Notes under the pieces: model-generated
Database searches by the model: none
Told to the model about the DNA's origin: nothing
What the model saw: the letters and a program-made list of their open reading frames with translations, nothing else
Position numbers and translations under genes: made by a program
NCBI GenBank assembly: GCA_049115735.1
Contig: JAGDZP010000005.1
Coordinates: 372,001-436,000, forward strand
Source: CAXBNB01 sp049115735
GTDB taxonomy: Bacteria; Bacteroidota; Bacteroidia; Cytophagales; Cyclobacteriaceae
Reading direction: 5' to 3'
Length of the DNA stretch: 64,000 nucleotides
Part shown: positions 33,603 through 42,657 of the stretch, piece by piece
How the letters are laid out: each line of letters begins with the position of its first letter
Numbering within the stretch: position 1 is the stretch's first letter

Positions 33603-35081
33603 TTAATACGCTTTTGCAAATACTACCCTTCCCTTAGAAGGATTCCCAGTGTAAATACAGCTTCCTGTTTCGCTCCCGTAATCTAGCGGAATACATCGAA
33701 TTGTAGCTTTCGTTTCTTCCTTTATTTTCTCTTCAGTCTCTGCCGTGCCGTCCCAGTGTGCGTATACAAACCCACCCTTGTTTTCTATGATATCTTTAAA
33801 CTCATCGTAGCTGTCTACACTATGGGTATTATCCGCTCTGAATTTTTCAGCCTTTTTATAAATGGTATTGTGAACGTCTTCAAGGAGCGTTTCAATTTTA
33901 TCTGCCAATTGATCGTCCATGGCCATGGAGTTTTTCTCCAGCAGATCCCTACGCGCGATCTCAACCGTTCCATTCTCCAAGTCTTTTGGGCCAATAGCAA
34001 TTCTAACAGGAGTTCCCTTCAATTCATATTCGGCAAACTTCCACCCAGGCTTATGTGTTTTCCTTCCATCCCACTTTACTACTATGCCTTTAGCTGACAA
34101 GGCATCCTTGATCTGCATTGCTTTCTCTTCAATGGCAGCCAGCTGCTCATCATTTTTGAATATTGGCACGATTACTACCTGGAATGGAGCCAACCTTGGT
34201 GGCAATACCAAACCATAGTCATCAGAATGCGCCATGATCAACGCACCCATCAGCCTGGTGCTTACTCCCCATGAAGTTCCCCACACCATATCCAGCTTGC
34301 CTTCCTGGTTGGTGAACTTCACGTCAAAGGCCTTTGCAAAATTCTGACCCAGGAAATGAGATGTGCCAGCCTGCAAGGCTTTCCCGTCTTGCATCAAAGT
34401 CTCTATACAATAGGTATCTACCGCTCCAGCGAAGCGCTCACTTTCCGTTTTCACACCTTTCAATACAGGTAGCGCCATATGCTCTTCCACAAAAGTGGCA
34501 TACACATTGAGCATTTGTGTTGTCTCGTCAACAGCTTCTTGTTTTGTAGCATGTGCAGTATGTCCTTCCTGCCAAAGGAATTCAGCAGTTCTTAAGAATA
34601 ATCGGGTACGCATTTCCCACCTAACTACATTAGCCCACTGGTTATGCAACAATGGCAGGTCTCTATATGATTGAATCCAATTCTTATAGGTACTCCAAAT
34701 TAGAGTCTCCGAGGTTGGCCGTACAATAAGCTCCTCTTCAAGCTTCGCTTCAGGATCTACTACCACACCAGTACCGTCTTCGCTATTCTTTAGACGGTAA
34801 TGCGTCACAACGGCACACTCCTTGGCAAAACCTTCTACATGGTCGGCTTCCTTACTTAAGTATGATTTTGGTATAAAAAGGGGAAAATAGGCATTTGTAT
34901 GTCCAGTGTCCTTAAACATGCCGTCCAGGGTAGCCTGCATTTTCTCCCAAATAGAAAAACCATAGGGTTTTATTACCATACAGCCTCTAACAGCTGAATT
35001 CTCGGCCAATTCCGCTTTCTTCACCAGTTCATTGTACCACAACGAATAGTCCTCACTCCTTTTTGGTAAACCCTTGCTCAT
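33603..35081 (-). CDS. proS: proline--tRNA ligase, short type-3 form
   Basis: A 492-residue class II aminoacyl-tRNA synthetase charging tRNA-Pro. Motif 2-type and active-site sequences are visible (VRPTSETLIWSTYKNWI, NVVRWEMRTRLFLRTAEFLW in part, TSHFLGQNFAKAFDV), and it lacks the editing insertion of bacterial long forms. It ends in KGRVVFAKAY, as in archaeal/eukaryotic-type ProRS, the form common in Bacteroidota. It is the first gene of the proS-nfeD-floA operon, with zero bases between its stop and nfeD. Confidence 0.97.
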   Translation of the reverse strand: MSKGLPKRSEDYSLWYNELVKKAELAENSAVRGCMVIKPYGFSIWEKMQATLDGMFKDTGHTNAYFPLFIPKSYLSKEADHVEGFAKECAVVTHYRLKNSEDGTGVVVDPEAKLEEELIVRPTSETLIWSTYKNWIQSYRDLPLLHNQWANVVRWEMRTRLFLRTAEFLWQEGHTAHATKQEAVDETTQMLNVYATFVEEHMALPVLKGVKTESERFAGAVDTYCIETLMQDGKALQAGTSHFLGQNFAKAFDVKFTNQEGKLDMVWGTSWGVSTRLMGALIMAHSDDYGLVLPPRLAPFQVVIVPIFKNDEQLAAIEEKAMQIKDALSAKGIVVKWDGRKTHKPGWKFAEYELKGTPVRIAIGPKDLENGTVEIARRDLLEKNSMAMDDQLADKIETLLEDVHNTIYKKAEKFRADNTHSVDSYDEFKDIIENKGGFVYAHWDGTAETEEKIKEETKATIRCIPLDYGSETGSCIYTGNPSKGRVVFAKAY

Positions 35082-35151
35082 TCTTTATATTTAATAGTTG
35101 GTATGGAAATTGTTAATTCATGTTAAAAAAAACGACTTCCTTATAGGGGCA

Positions 35152-35159
35152 CAAATATA
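35152..35159 (-). promoter_or_regulatory. -7 box of the proS operon
   Basis: On the minus strand TATATTTG matches TAnnTTTG, 70 bp before the proS start. Confidence 0.5.
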
Positions 35160-35212
35160 GGAGTTTGTCGTATAATTAAAATGAATGTATGGCTATTAAA
35201 AAGGAGGCTAAA

Positions 35213-36673
35213 ATGAAACGATTCAAATATGAGATTACCGCTTTTGTCGCTGCATTTTTTGTATTAGCATTCGCTGCTAATGTAAGCGCTCAGTCTGAAA
35301 ATGATGATATGTACTTTTCATCAAAAGATCGGGTCAAACCGCTTTCAGCCAGTTCAGTAAATAAAAAGTATGAATCAGAGGCAGAAGCTGCCGCAAAAGA
35401 ACCTACGGATTCTCAGCAAGCGTATAACGCCTACCGCAACAAGTCTTACGACAACAATCAATACTCCGCTAAGCAGGTAAATCCTGAGTATATAGACAAA
35501 TATAACAATGAGTCAGAAGAGCCAGCGCAGGAGTATGGTGATGACGACTATTATGTGGAGGATTATAACTCTGAAAAGTATACAAGAGATGAAACACCCA
35601 CTATCATAAATAACAATTACTACAATGGATATGTAGGCGGTAACCGCTATAATAGATTCAACTCTTTCAACGATCCATTTTATGATCCATGGAATAGATG
35701 GGGATCAGCGTTCAGCATTGGATACAATCCATGGTATGGATGGAATAGTGCCTTTAACATCTCCTTTGGATTTGGGAATAGATTCTATTCAAGACCATTC
35801 TACGATCCTTTTTATGACTCTTTCTACGATCCATTTTATGGAGGTTATGCTTTCAACAGGTTTAATAGGTTTAACCGATTTGGTGGGTTTGGATATTGCC
35901 CAGTGGTAAGTCCGTATGCCTACAGCGGAGCATGGGCTGGTGCATACTATGGATACAATACGAGATATTCGTACGGCAGCTACTACGGCAGCAGTGCCAG
36001 AGATATAAGCAGGAGTACCAGAAATATAGTACGCGGTGGTAGAGAGCTTAGAGGTTCGACCGTTCGAACCGGAAACTCAAGAAGTAGTGTATCTTCTCGA
36101 CCATCTAGCAATAGACCATCAGCAGTAGGGTCTTCAAGCGGTGGAGGCAGATATGTAAGAAATAGCAATGGTCACAGAGCCGTTGATCAAAATGTACCAT
36201 CGAATGGAAGGACGAGGAGAGTAACTTCGACGCAAAACGAATATTTGTCCAGGTCTGGAAATTCTTATAGGGTGAACAACAGGACTGTTGTGAATTCGAA
36301 TAGCTCGAACAATACACGTAGAAGCATCAGGTCTAGTAGCACTCCTTCTTACCGCAGCAATCAGACGCAAAGTTCAAGAAGATATCAGCAGCAAAGGAGT
36401 TATACTCCTAGCACGAGCAGATCGAGTAACACTCGAACAATCAACAGAAGCAATAACTCTAGTAGTTCATCCAGAAGGTACTCTGCTCCTAGTAGATCTT
36501 CAAGTTCTAATTCTAGAAGTAGCTATAGTTCTCCTTCAAGGAACAGTTATTCCAGTGGAGGCAGCTCGAGAAGCTACAGCAGTGGAAGTAGCAGCAGATC
36601 TATCAGCTCCGGAAGCAGAAGTAGTGGATCTTCAGGAGGTAGTTCGTCTGGTGTAAGTCGCTCAAGAAGATAG
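35213..36673 (+). CDS. secreted low-complexity protein, Tyr/Asn-rich then Ser/Arg-rich
   Basis: A 486-residue exported protein. The ATG at 35213 is chosen because it is preceded by an unusually good ribosome-binding site (aaggagg, 8 bases upstream) and opens a signal peptide ending NVSAQ; the frame from 35189 adds eight residues. Residues 25-110 are polar. Residues 120-260 are aromatic, with repeated FYDPFYDSFYDPFYGG and NRFNRFNRFGG. From about 270 to the end it is Ser/Arg/Asn low complexity (SSRPSSNRPS, RSSSSNSRSSYSSPSRNSYS). No enzymatic domain is seen. The composition suggests an adhesive, matrix or nucleic-acid-interacting surface protein. That is inference. Confidence 0.85.
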   Translation: MKRFKYEITAFVAAFFVLAFAANVSAQSENDDMYFSSKDRVKPLSASSVNKKYESEAEAAAKEPTDSQQAYNAYRNKSYDNNQYSAKQVNPEYIDKYNNESEEPAQEYGDDDYYVEDYNSEKYTRDETPTIINNNYYNGYVGGNRYNRFNSFNDPFYDPWNRWGSAFSIGYNPWYGWNSAFNISFGFGNRFYSRPFYDPFYDSFYDPFYGGYAFNRFNRFNRFGGFGYCPVVSPYAYSGAWAGAYYGYNTRYSYGSYYGSSARDISRSTRNIVRGGRELRGSTVRTGNSRSSVSSRPSSNRPSAVGSSSGGGRYVRNSNGHRAVDQNVPSNGRTRRVTSTQNEYLSRSGNSYRVNNRTVVNSNSSNNTRRSIRSSSTPSYRSNQTQSSRRYQQQRSYTPSTSRSSNTRTINRSNNSSSSSRRYSAPSRSSSSNSRSSYSSPSRNSYSSGGSSRSYSSGSSSRSISSGSRSSGSSGGSSSGVSRSRR

Positions 36674-36738
36674 AACATCACCCAAAAATCTAGCGCAGGT
36701 TAACTCCTCATTATTTTCGACAAGTAATAATTATCAAA

Positions 36739-38334
36739 ATGAAAAGTCTAAGAAGTTTAGGTTTAATGCTATTGGTTTGCTCAAACGCAGCTATGGCACA
36801 GGTAGAGCCAGGGTCATTTGGTTACTACAACGAAGCGTTGTTGTTTAGTAGAACCAACCCGGGAGGCTCGGCCAGAATCCAGGGGATTGGCGGCAGTCAA
36901 ATAGCATTGGGTGGTGACATCAGCTCTGCGAATTCCAACCCTGCTGGTTTAGGCTTTTTCAACAAATCAGTATTCTCGTTCACTCCACAGTTCAATTCGC
37001 TAGAGTCCGATACGGACTTTCGTGGAAGGAACACAAATACATTTAAGAACAATTTCAACATTAGCAATATGGGTGTTGTGTTCAACAGCTCGAGAAATAT
37101 TGAAGGAAGTAAATTCAAAGGGGGATCATTTTCTCTTTCTTTTCAAAGAGTAAATGATTTTCATAATGAGGTGAACTATGAGGCCTATAGCAATGATAAT
37201 TCTATTATTGATTCTTATATAGAAACAGCGGGAACCAATAATCCTGAAAATCTTTCCGGGTTTGAGTCATTGGCTTATGATCATTTCTTAATGGATCTTG
37301 CAGATTATGATTTACCATCAACAGAGCCATTTTACATAGAAGAAAATGGGGTGATATTTCCAAATCCAGGAGACGGTGTATTCGAAGGTTATGGATCACC
37401 TTTCGGTAGAGAGTCTAACCCATATTCTCTTCCTCGTCAGAGTGGATCAATACGAACACGCGGTGCACAGTACCAGTGGAACCTGTCTTATGGTGCAAAC
37501 TATGACGATACTTTCTACTTTGGTGGAGGCATAGGCGTTCAGAGTACTAGCTATACCAGAGAGAGAACGTACATTGAAGACGAATTTGCTTTTGAAGACG
37601 GTACAATCGATGATTTGTTGAATGACTTCAGAGTGGATGATCGCTTGAGCATTACAGGCATTGGAATCAATGCTACTTTGGGAGTAATTGTACGCCCAAT
37701 GGATTTTTTCAGGTTCGGGTTGACCTATGTAACTCCGACTTATAGTTCGTTTAATGAGGAGAGCGACTACTTGTTTGCTACCAGTTGGAACCCATCGTAT
37801 TCTTATGACGTGGGAGATGATGTCATTGGACTTGATGAAATCACAGACGAAAGTGATTTGTTGCTATCAAATTACCGATTCAGGACGCCATCAAAATTGA
37901 GCATTGGTACTGCATTCTTCCTGGGTAAAGGAGGGTTCCTAACAGGGGATGTTGAATTTGTAGATTATGCCAGCGCACAGGTAAAGTCAAATGACTTCTC
38001 TGTTACGGCTGATAACAGAACAATCAACAATCTATACAAATCGGCAGTGAACTATAGATTGGGCGGTGAGTTCCGATACGATATGTTTAGGTTCAGAGCC
38101 GGATATGCATATCAGGGAGATCCGTTTGCGAGTGATGATATCAGCAATAGCATCAAAAGAGTTTCAGGAGGAATTGGCTGCAGATTGCAAGATTACTACG
38201 TCGACTTTGCAGTAACTAAAAGTAATTCTGATGCCACATTTACTCCATATAATTTATTAGACGGTACTGAACCATTGGCCGAGATTCAAAATAGCTCAAC
38301 AAGCTTCAATGTGACACTTGGCTTCAACTTCTAA
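36739..38334 (+). CDS. outer-membrane transport protein, OmpP1/FadL-like
   Basis: A 531-residue beta-barrel with a signal peptide (1-21, ending AAMAQ). The N-terminal region (SARIQGIGGSQIALGGDISS, ANSNPAGLGFFNKSVFSFTP) is typical of Bacteroidota members of the FadL/TodX hydrophobic-compound transport family, and the last residue is Phe (VTLGFNF), the outer-membrane insertion signature. Its stop is six bases from the convergent aroK stop. The transported compound is unknown. Confidence 0.85.
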   Translation: MKSLRSLGLMLLVCSNAAMAQVEPGSFGYYNEALLFSRTNPGGSARIQGIGGSQIALGGDISSANSNPAGLGFFNKSVFSFTPQFNSLESDTDFRGRNTNTFKNNFNISNMGVVFNSSRNIEGSKFKGGSFSLSFQRVNDFHNEVNYEAYSNDNSIIDSYIETAGTNNPENLSGFESLAYDHFLMDLADYDLPSTEPFYIEENGVIFPNPGDGVFEGYGSPFGRESNPYSLPRQSGSIRTRGAQYQWNLSYGANYDDTFYFGGGIGVQSTSYTRERTYIEDEFAFEDGTIDDLLNDFRVDDRLSITGIGINATLGVIVRPMDFFRFGLTYVTPTYSSFNEESDYLFATSWNPSYSYDVGDDVIGLDEITDESDLLLSNYRFRTPSKLSIGTAFFLGKGGFLTGDVEFVDYASAQVKSNDFSVTADNRTINNLYKSAVNYRLGGEFRYDMFRFRAGYAYQGDPFASDDISNSIKRVSGGIGCRLQDYYVDFAVTKSNSDATFTPYNLLDGTEPLAEIQNSSTSFNVTLGFNF

Positions 38335-38340
38335 AATACA

Positions 38341-38859
38341 TTACTGAATATATAGCTTGTCCATGGCGGCATCTACATCGATGCTTCTCGGGTCAAGTAC
38401 CAGATGGGCTTTCTTGTAAAAAGGAAGCCTTTTCTTATACATGGCTTCTATGTCCTGTTGAATTTCGGCATCATCCATCTTAGCAACCAATGGCCTTTTG
38501 GCTTTCTTTCTAATGACACGACTGACAATATGCTCGATGGAGTGGTTCAAAAAAATTACATATCCACTGGAGTTCATCACGTCTATGTTGTCGAAGAAAC
38601 ATGGTGCACCGCCCCCGGTTGCGAGTAAGAAACGGTCATTCTCCTCAATGATCTTGTGCAAATATTTCTTTTCCAGCGCACGAAAATGATCCTCCCCTTT
38701 GCTGCTGAAAATTTCCGGGATGGTCATTCCCTCTGCCTGAACAATGACTTTATCCAAATCCAGAAATGGGATATCCAGCCTGGGAGCTAATTTTTTGCCA
38801 AGTGTGGATTTTCCACTTCCCGGCATGCCGGTCAAAAATATTTTGTTGGGTAAATTCAA
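38341..38859 (-). CDS. aroK: shikimate kinase
   Basis: A 172-residue cytoplasmic enzyme phosphorylating shikimate in aromatic amino-acid synthesis. The P-loop GMPGSGKST is at residues 11-19; the substrate motif DLDKVI (about 35) and GGGAPCF (about 82) are present, with the lid Arg in KRPLVA. The length is usual. It is the last gene of a minus-strand run and lies four bases after the PIN gene, so it is probably co-transcribed with that toxin-like gene. Confidence 0.95.
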   Translation of the reverse strand: MNLPNKIFLTGMPGSGKSTLGKKLAPRLDIPFLDLDKVIVQAEGMTIPEIFSSKGEDHFRALEKKYLHKIIEENDRFLLATGGGAPCFFDNIDVMNSSGYVIFLNHSIEHIVSRVIRKKAKRPLVAKMDDAEIQQDIEAMYKKRLPFYKKAHLVLDPRSIDVDAAMDKLYIQ

Positions 38860-38863
38860 TTTA

Positions 38864-39277
38864 TTATTCTTTTTGAAATTCGATGAATTCTGTGGGATCG
38901 AGCACTTTTAACACCGAGTTTTTAAAATCCTTTTTGTTTCTGGTGACAATTGCGTCAACATCATTGAGTTGAGCTGCGCTATATTGTACTGCGTCCTCAA
39001 AGTCTTTGAAATCCTGTTCGAGTGCCTGACGGATGACAATACTATTGACTCCTAAAATTTCAAATATATTGACAAGATCCAATATAAAATCTTTAGCTAC
39101 CTGGCCGCTAACTTCTTTTTTTATTATGTAGTAGATGTCAGTTACAGTATAGGCAGTGATACACCTTTGTTGCTTATGTCCATCAATCTGCCTTATTACC
39201 TTGATTGCGTTTTGTAAATGAGGCTCTCGTTTTAATCCAAAGTCCAGGATTACGTTTGTATCCAGCAGAATTTTCAT
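38864..39277 (-). CDS. PIN-domain ribonuclease (VapC-like toxin)
   Basis: A 137-residue PIN domain. The acidic residues are in place: Asp near residue 6 (ILLDTNVILD), a mid Asp/Glu region (FEDAVQYSAA) and the C-terminal DVDAIVTRNKKDF. PIN proteins cut RNA, often tRNA or rRNA. The ATG at 39277 shares its A with the TGA stop of the upstream small gene, giving tight translational coupling as in type II toxin-antitoxin pairs. It sits inside a housekeeping operon before aroK. Confidence 0.88.
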   Translation of the reverse strand: MKILLDTNVILDFGLKREPHLQNAIKVIRQIDGHKQQRCITAYTVTDIYYIIKKEVSGQVAKDFILDLVNIFEILGVNSIVIRQALEQDFKDFEDAVQYSAAQLNDVDAIVTRNKKDFKNSVLKVLDPTEFIEFQKE

Positions 39278-39504
39278 CAACTGTATTTGTCAGATAGGTA
39301 GTCAAATTTTGACGAATCTATACTTGTCGCTTCTAGAAATCCTGCCCACTTATCAATGAAACCCTCAGTCAGATCTTTATGAGACTTTTTTTTCTCCTTG
39401 CGTACAACGATTACGTCTACTAGCGTATCATTCAAGCCTAGATCCACAGGTACTTTAAGGCTACCATCTTCTGAAATTCTGGTTTCGAACTTGAATGTCT
39501 TCAT
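39277..39504 (-). CDS. small protein upstream of PIN gene, putative antitoxin
   Basis: A 75-residue protein starting at the ATG at 39504 (MKTFKFETRISEDGSLKVPV); the longer frame back to 39639 runs into the ABC transporter gene and is not credible. The N-terminal half resembles short beta-strand DNA-binding antitoxins (LKVPVDLGLNDTLVDVIVV), and the C-terminal part is a toxin-binding type tail (FIDKWAGFLEATSIDSSKFD). Its stop overlaps the PIN start. Antitoxin is inferred mainly from this layout. Confidence 0.8.
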   Translation of the reverse strand: MKTFKFETRISEDGSLKVPVDLGLNDTLVDVIVVRKEKKKSHKDLTEGFIDKWAGFLEATSIDSSKFDYLSDKYS

Positions 39505-39586
39505 TGCTTTTGATAATTCATTGCAATAATAAAACGAAATAACTGGATTTGTGTTCTGAGCGAATGATTCTGTAAACACTGATGGG

Positions 39587-41350
39587 TCAAACAGCCACCT
39601 CTTTGTATTGCATTTTGTGGAGTTGTGCATAAAAACCATCCTTCTCGATGAGATGGTCGTGGCTGCCTTCTTCTTTTATTTCACCCTTGTCGAGTACAAT
39701 GATTTTATCAGCATTTTGGATGGTCGATAACCTGTGCGCGATAACAATCGATGTTCTGCCTTTCATTAGCTTATTAATTGCCGTTTGGATCAATTCTTCA
39801 GTTTCCGTATCTACTGAGGATGTCGCTTCATCTAGTACTATGATTTTTGGATCATAAACCATTGCTCTAACGAAACTTATGAGTTGCCTCTGTCCTACAG
39901 AAAGTGTCGCCCCTCTTTCCATCACATTGTAATGAAATCCTCCAGGGAGTCTTTCGATAAAACCAAGTGCACCTACGAGCCTTGCAGCTTCGCGAACCTT
40001 CTCTTCTGAAATGTCCGGATTGCCCATGGTTATGTTGTTGTAAATGCTATCTGAGAAAAGAAATACGTCCTGCAATACCACCCCTATATGTTGGCGGAGT
40101 GCGGCAATATCATATTTCTGAATAGGGACATTATCCACCTCAATTTTTCCTTTTTGGATATCGTAAAACCTGCTCAGCAAATTGATCACAGAAGATTTGC
40201 CAGCTCCAGTTGCTCCGACAAGTGCTATTGTTTGGCCAGGCTCTACTTTGAAGTTGATGTCCTTTAGCACATAGTTCTCGTCATCATAGGCGAAATGCAC
40301 CCCATCAAATTCTACCTTTCCTTCAAGTTGCTCTGGTGCCAACTCTCCATTGTTGGGAATATGTTCTTTGTTATCCAGTAGATTCATTATTCGGTTAGAG
40401 CTCACTATGCCCATTTGCAGCGTATTGAATCGATCCGCAATCATACGAATAGGCCTGAAAAACATCATGATATACATGATGAACTCTATCAAAACCCCAA
40501 AGCTCAGATGACCCTGAATGACTTGTCCCGCTCCATACCACACCACCAAAGCAAAACCACTGGCCTGTATAATCTCGGCGATTGGGAAGTATACCGAATA
40601 GTACATCACCGATTTGATATGAGCTTTTCTGTGCTCCAGATTTATTTTTTTAAATTTTTCATACTCACGCTGCTCGCTATTGAATATTTGCACAATACTC
40701 ATCCCGGTGATATGTTCCTGAACAAATGAATTGAGGTTGGCAACTGCCGTTCTTACCTCGTTGAATGCTGTTTTGATTTTTTCTTTGAACACATAAGTCG
40801 ACAGGAGCAGGATTGGTAGTGTTGAAAGGCTGACCAATGTCAACGTCCAATCTGTGTAGATCATCATCCCAAGGATCACGAAGATCAACAAAAGATCCCC
40901 AATCATCGCAGCGATACCCTGGCTGAATACCTCGGCAAGCGTTTCAATATCTGAGATATTTCTAGTGACCAATCGACCTATTGGGGTTTTATCAAAAAAC
41001 CTTAGACTCAGATTTTGTATGTGACGAAACAGTTTTACTCGAATATCCCTAATGATAAATTGACCAAGCCAACCTGACAGATAAGTATGAAGATACTGTA
41101 CGATCGCTTGCATGATGAGCAATCCAATCAGGATAATGATCATCGTCACAAGGCCCTGATAGTCGCGATAGGCCACTTCATTGTCAATGGTGAACTGAAT
41201 AAGTTTCGGACGTACGGCCATTAAAACGGCAAGGCTGACAGTGAGGAAAACCAAAAAGTAGAATTGCAGGAGGTATGGCTTTACAAATTTGAATAGCCTT
41301 TTCAGTACCCTGAGGTCTACTATATTCCCACTTACTTTTTCCTGTTCCAA
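39587..41350 (-). CDS. ABC transporter, fused permease and ATPase (MsbA-like)
   Basis: A 587-residue half-transporter with six transmembrane helices (about residues 15-310) and a nucleotide-binding domain: Walker A GATGAGKSSVINL, Q-loop GVVLQDVFLFSD, signature LSVGQRQLISF, Walker B IIVLDEATSS and H-loop IAHRLST. It acts as a dimer exporting lipids, peptides or drugs; the substrate is not visible. It lies 12 bp after truA on the same strand, within the same run of genes. Confidence 0.95.
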   Translation of the reverse strand: MEQEKVSGNIVDLRVLKRLFKFVKPYLLQFYFLVFLTVSLAVLMAVRPKLIQFTIDNEVAYRDYQGLVTMIIILIGLLIMQAIVQYLHTYLSGWLGQFIIRDIRVKLFRHIQNLSLRFFDKTPIGRLVTRNISDIETLAEVFSQGIAAMIGDLLLIFVILGMMIYTDWTLTLVSLSTLPILLLSTYVFKEKIKTAFNEVRTAVANLNSFVQEHITGMSIVQIFNSEQREYEKFKKINLEHRKAHIKSVMYYSVYFPIAEIIQASGFALVVWYGAGQVIQGHLSFGVLIEFIMYIMMFFRPIRMIADRFNTLQMGIVSSNRIMNLLDNKEHIPNNGELAPEQLEGKVEFDGVHFAYDDENYVLKDINFKVEPGQTIALVGATGAGKSSVINLLSRFYDIQKGKIEVDNVPIQKYDIAALRQHIGVVLQDVFLFSDSIYNNITMGNPDISEEKVREAARLVGALGFIERLPGGFHYNVMERGATLSVGQRQLISFVRAMVYDPKIIVLDEATSSVDTETEELIQTAINKLMKGRTSIVIAHRLSTIQNADKIIVLDKGEIKEEGSHDHLIEKDGFYAQLHKMQYKEVAV

Positions 41351-41362
41351 CTATCCTAAATT

Positions 41363-42115
41363 TTACGAAGTTCCAATCCTGATGTGCTTCGGATATTTGA
41401 TATCACTAAGATATAGACCATGCGCCGGAGCTGATCTTCCTGCCTGCTTTCTGTCCATACTTTCTAAAATGGACTGAAAGCCGTCCAAAGATATTTTGTT
41501 TTCTCCAACATCCATCATCGTACCGACTATTGCCCTTACCATCCCTCTTAAAAATCTATTGGCTGTAACGCAAAATATCAGTTGATCGTTCTCTTGTTTC
41601 CAAATAGCCTCAGAGATTTCACAATCAAAAGTTTTCACATCTGTGTGCACCTTGCTAAATGCCTGAAAGTCTTGCCAATTTTTAAAAAGTTCACATGCTG
41701 CGTTCATTAGGTCAAGATCTAGTTTTCTTGAAAACCTGTGTGAGTACTCAGTTAAGAATGGGTCTTTGCGTTGATGGATTTTATAGATGTAAGATCGACT
41801 GATGGCGTCAAAACGAGCACTGGCGCCATCTGCTACCGGGTAGATGTCATTTGCTGAAATTTCCTTTGGCAACAAACTATTCATTTGAAAAAGGAAATCT
41901 CGTGTGTCGTCAATCTCTTTGGAATCAAAGTGCGCTATTTGCATCAATGCGTGAACACCTGTATCTGTTCTGCCACTGCCGGTGCATTCAATCTTGCCAC
42001 GGAGCTTTTTGCTTAAGGCATCATTGATGACTTCCTGAACACTCAATGCATTGGGTTGTACTTGCCAGCCATGAAAAGCACCGCCAAAATATGATATTTC
42101 CAAAAAGTATCTCAA
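41363..42115 (-). CDS. truA: tRNA pseudouridine(38-40) synthase TruA
   Basis: A 250-residue enzyme isomerising uridines 38-40 in the tRNA anticodon arm. The catalytic Asp51 lies in SGRTDTGVHALMQIAHF, the N-terminus reads YFGGAFHGWQVQPNALSVQE, and FLRGMVRAIVGTMMDVG is the conserved C-terminal motif. Full length. It lies six bases after the upstream small gene. Confidence 0.97.
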   Translation of the reverse strand: MRYFLEISYFGGAFHGWQVQPNALSVQEVINDALSKKLRGKIECTGSGRTDTGVHALMQIAHFDSKEIDDTRDFLFQMNSLLPKEISANDIYPVADGASARFDAISRSYIYKIHQRKDPFLTEYSHRFSRKLDLDLMNAACELFKNWQDFQAFSKVHTDVKTFDCEISEAIWKQENDQLIFCVTANRFLRGMVRAIVGTMMDVGENKISLDGFQSILESMDRKQAGRSAPAHGLYLSDIKYPKHIRIGTS

Positions 42116-42121
42116 GCGGCG

Positions 42122-42376
42122 CTAAATTTTAGGCTTCATTTTTGGCCTTGCAACTGCTTTTGGTTTTTCTGAAGCAACAATATTTTCGTCAGTCAGCAGG
42201 TATTTTCGCCGGAGCGGGTTTATTAGGAAGAGATACTGAGCTGTGAAACTGCTGGCATGCATCTCTTCAAAATCATGAGCCAAAGATCTATACTTCTCAG
42301 CCTCTGAAGACTTGAATTCGGCAGGATTGATTTTTTTTTGCTTCAGGTATTGGTCGAAAGATTCGGGTGCTTCCAT
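42122..42376 (-). CDS. conserved 84-residue protein upstream of truA
   Basis: The ATG at 42376 gives a soluble, charged protein (MEAPESFDQYLKQKKINP, EFKSSEAEKYRSLAHDFEEM) with a basic Pro/Lys tail (KAVARPKMKPKI). The longer frame to 42439 adds an aromatic leader that looks non-coding. The pattern HASSFTAQYLFLINPLRRKY is one I have seen in small hypothetical proteins of this order, but I cannot name a function. It is the first gene of the run leading to aroK. Confidence 0.7.
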   Translation of the reverse strand: MEAPESFDQYLKQKKINPAEFKSSEAEKYRSLAHDFEEMHASSFTAQYLFLINPLRRKYLLTDENIVASEKPKAVARPKMKPKI

Positions 42377-42499
42377 AACCCAGCAAAAGTAGCAATAAGC
42401 TACCAAATAAAAATAGCCATGTGGAAAGGATACAAACACAAAGTGAGTTCAATGCAAGGACATTTAAAAAAATAAAAACCTATTGCAACGTCACTCAGA

Positions 42500-42600
42500 G
42501 CCCTTTTCATGGGATTTTGTGTGAGAAAAGGGCGTAGGAGTCCCCAAGAAGAGGATTCCTACGCCTTTTAGCTTAGCACAACCTTAGCTAAAAGGCTCTG
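42500..42600. repeat. cluster of overlapping hairpins
   Basis: Three inverted repeats share arms. gcccttttc (42500-42508) pairs with gaaaagggc (42525-42533). Then aaaagggcgtagga (42526-42539) can pair with tcctacgcctttt (42557-42569). Then gccttttagct (42563-42573) pairs with agctaaaaggc (42585-42595). Only some of them can form at once. The cluster lies between a T9SS cargo gene and the truA run, both on the minus strand, and may act as terminator or attenuator. Confidence 0.65.
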
Positions 42601-42657
42601 AATAGCTTGTCCCCGCGAAGGCCGGGAACGGTTTTTATTTTTTATATGGAATTCAGA

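Noticed and set aside
39505..39639. Long version of the antitoxin gene starting at 39639
   Set aside because: It would run inside the ABC transporter gene; the ATG at 39504 gives a compact protein.
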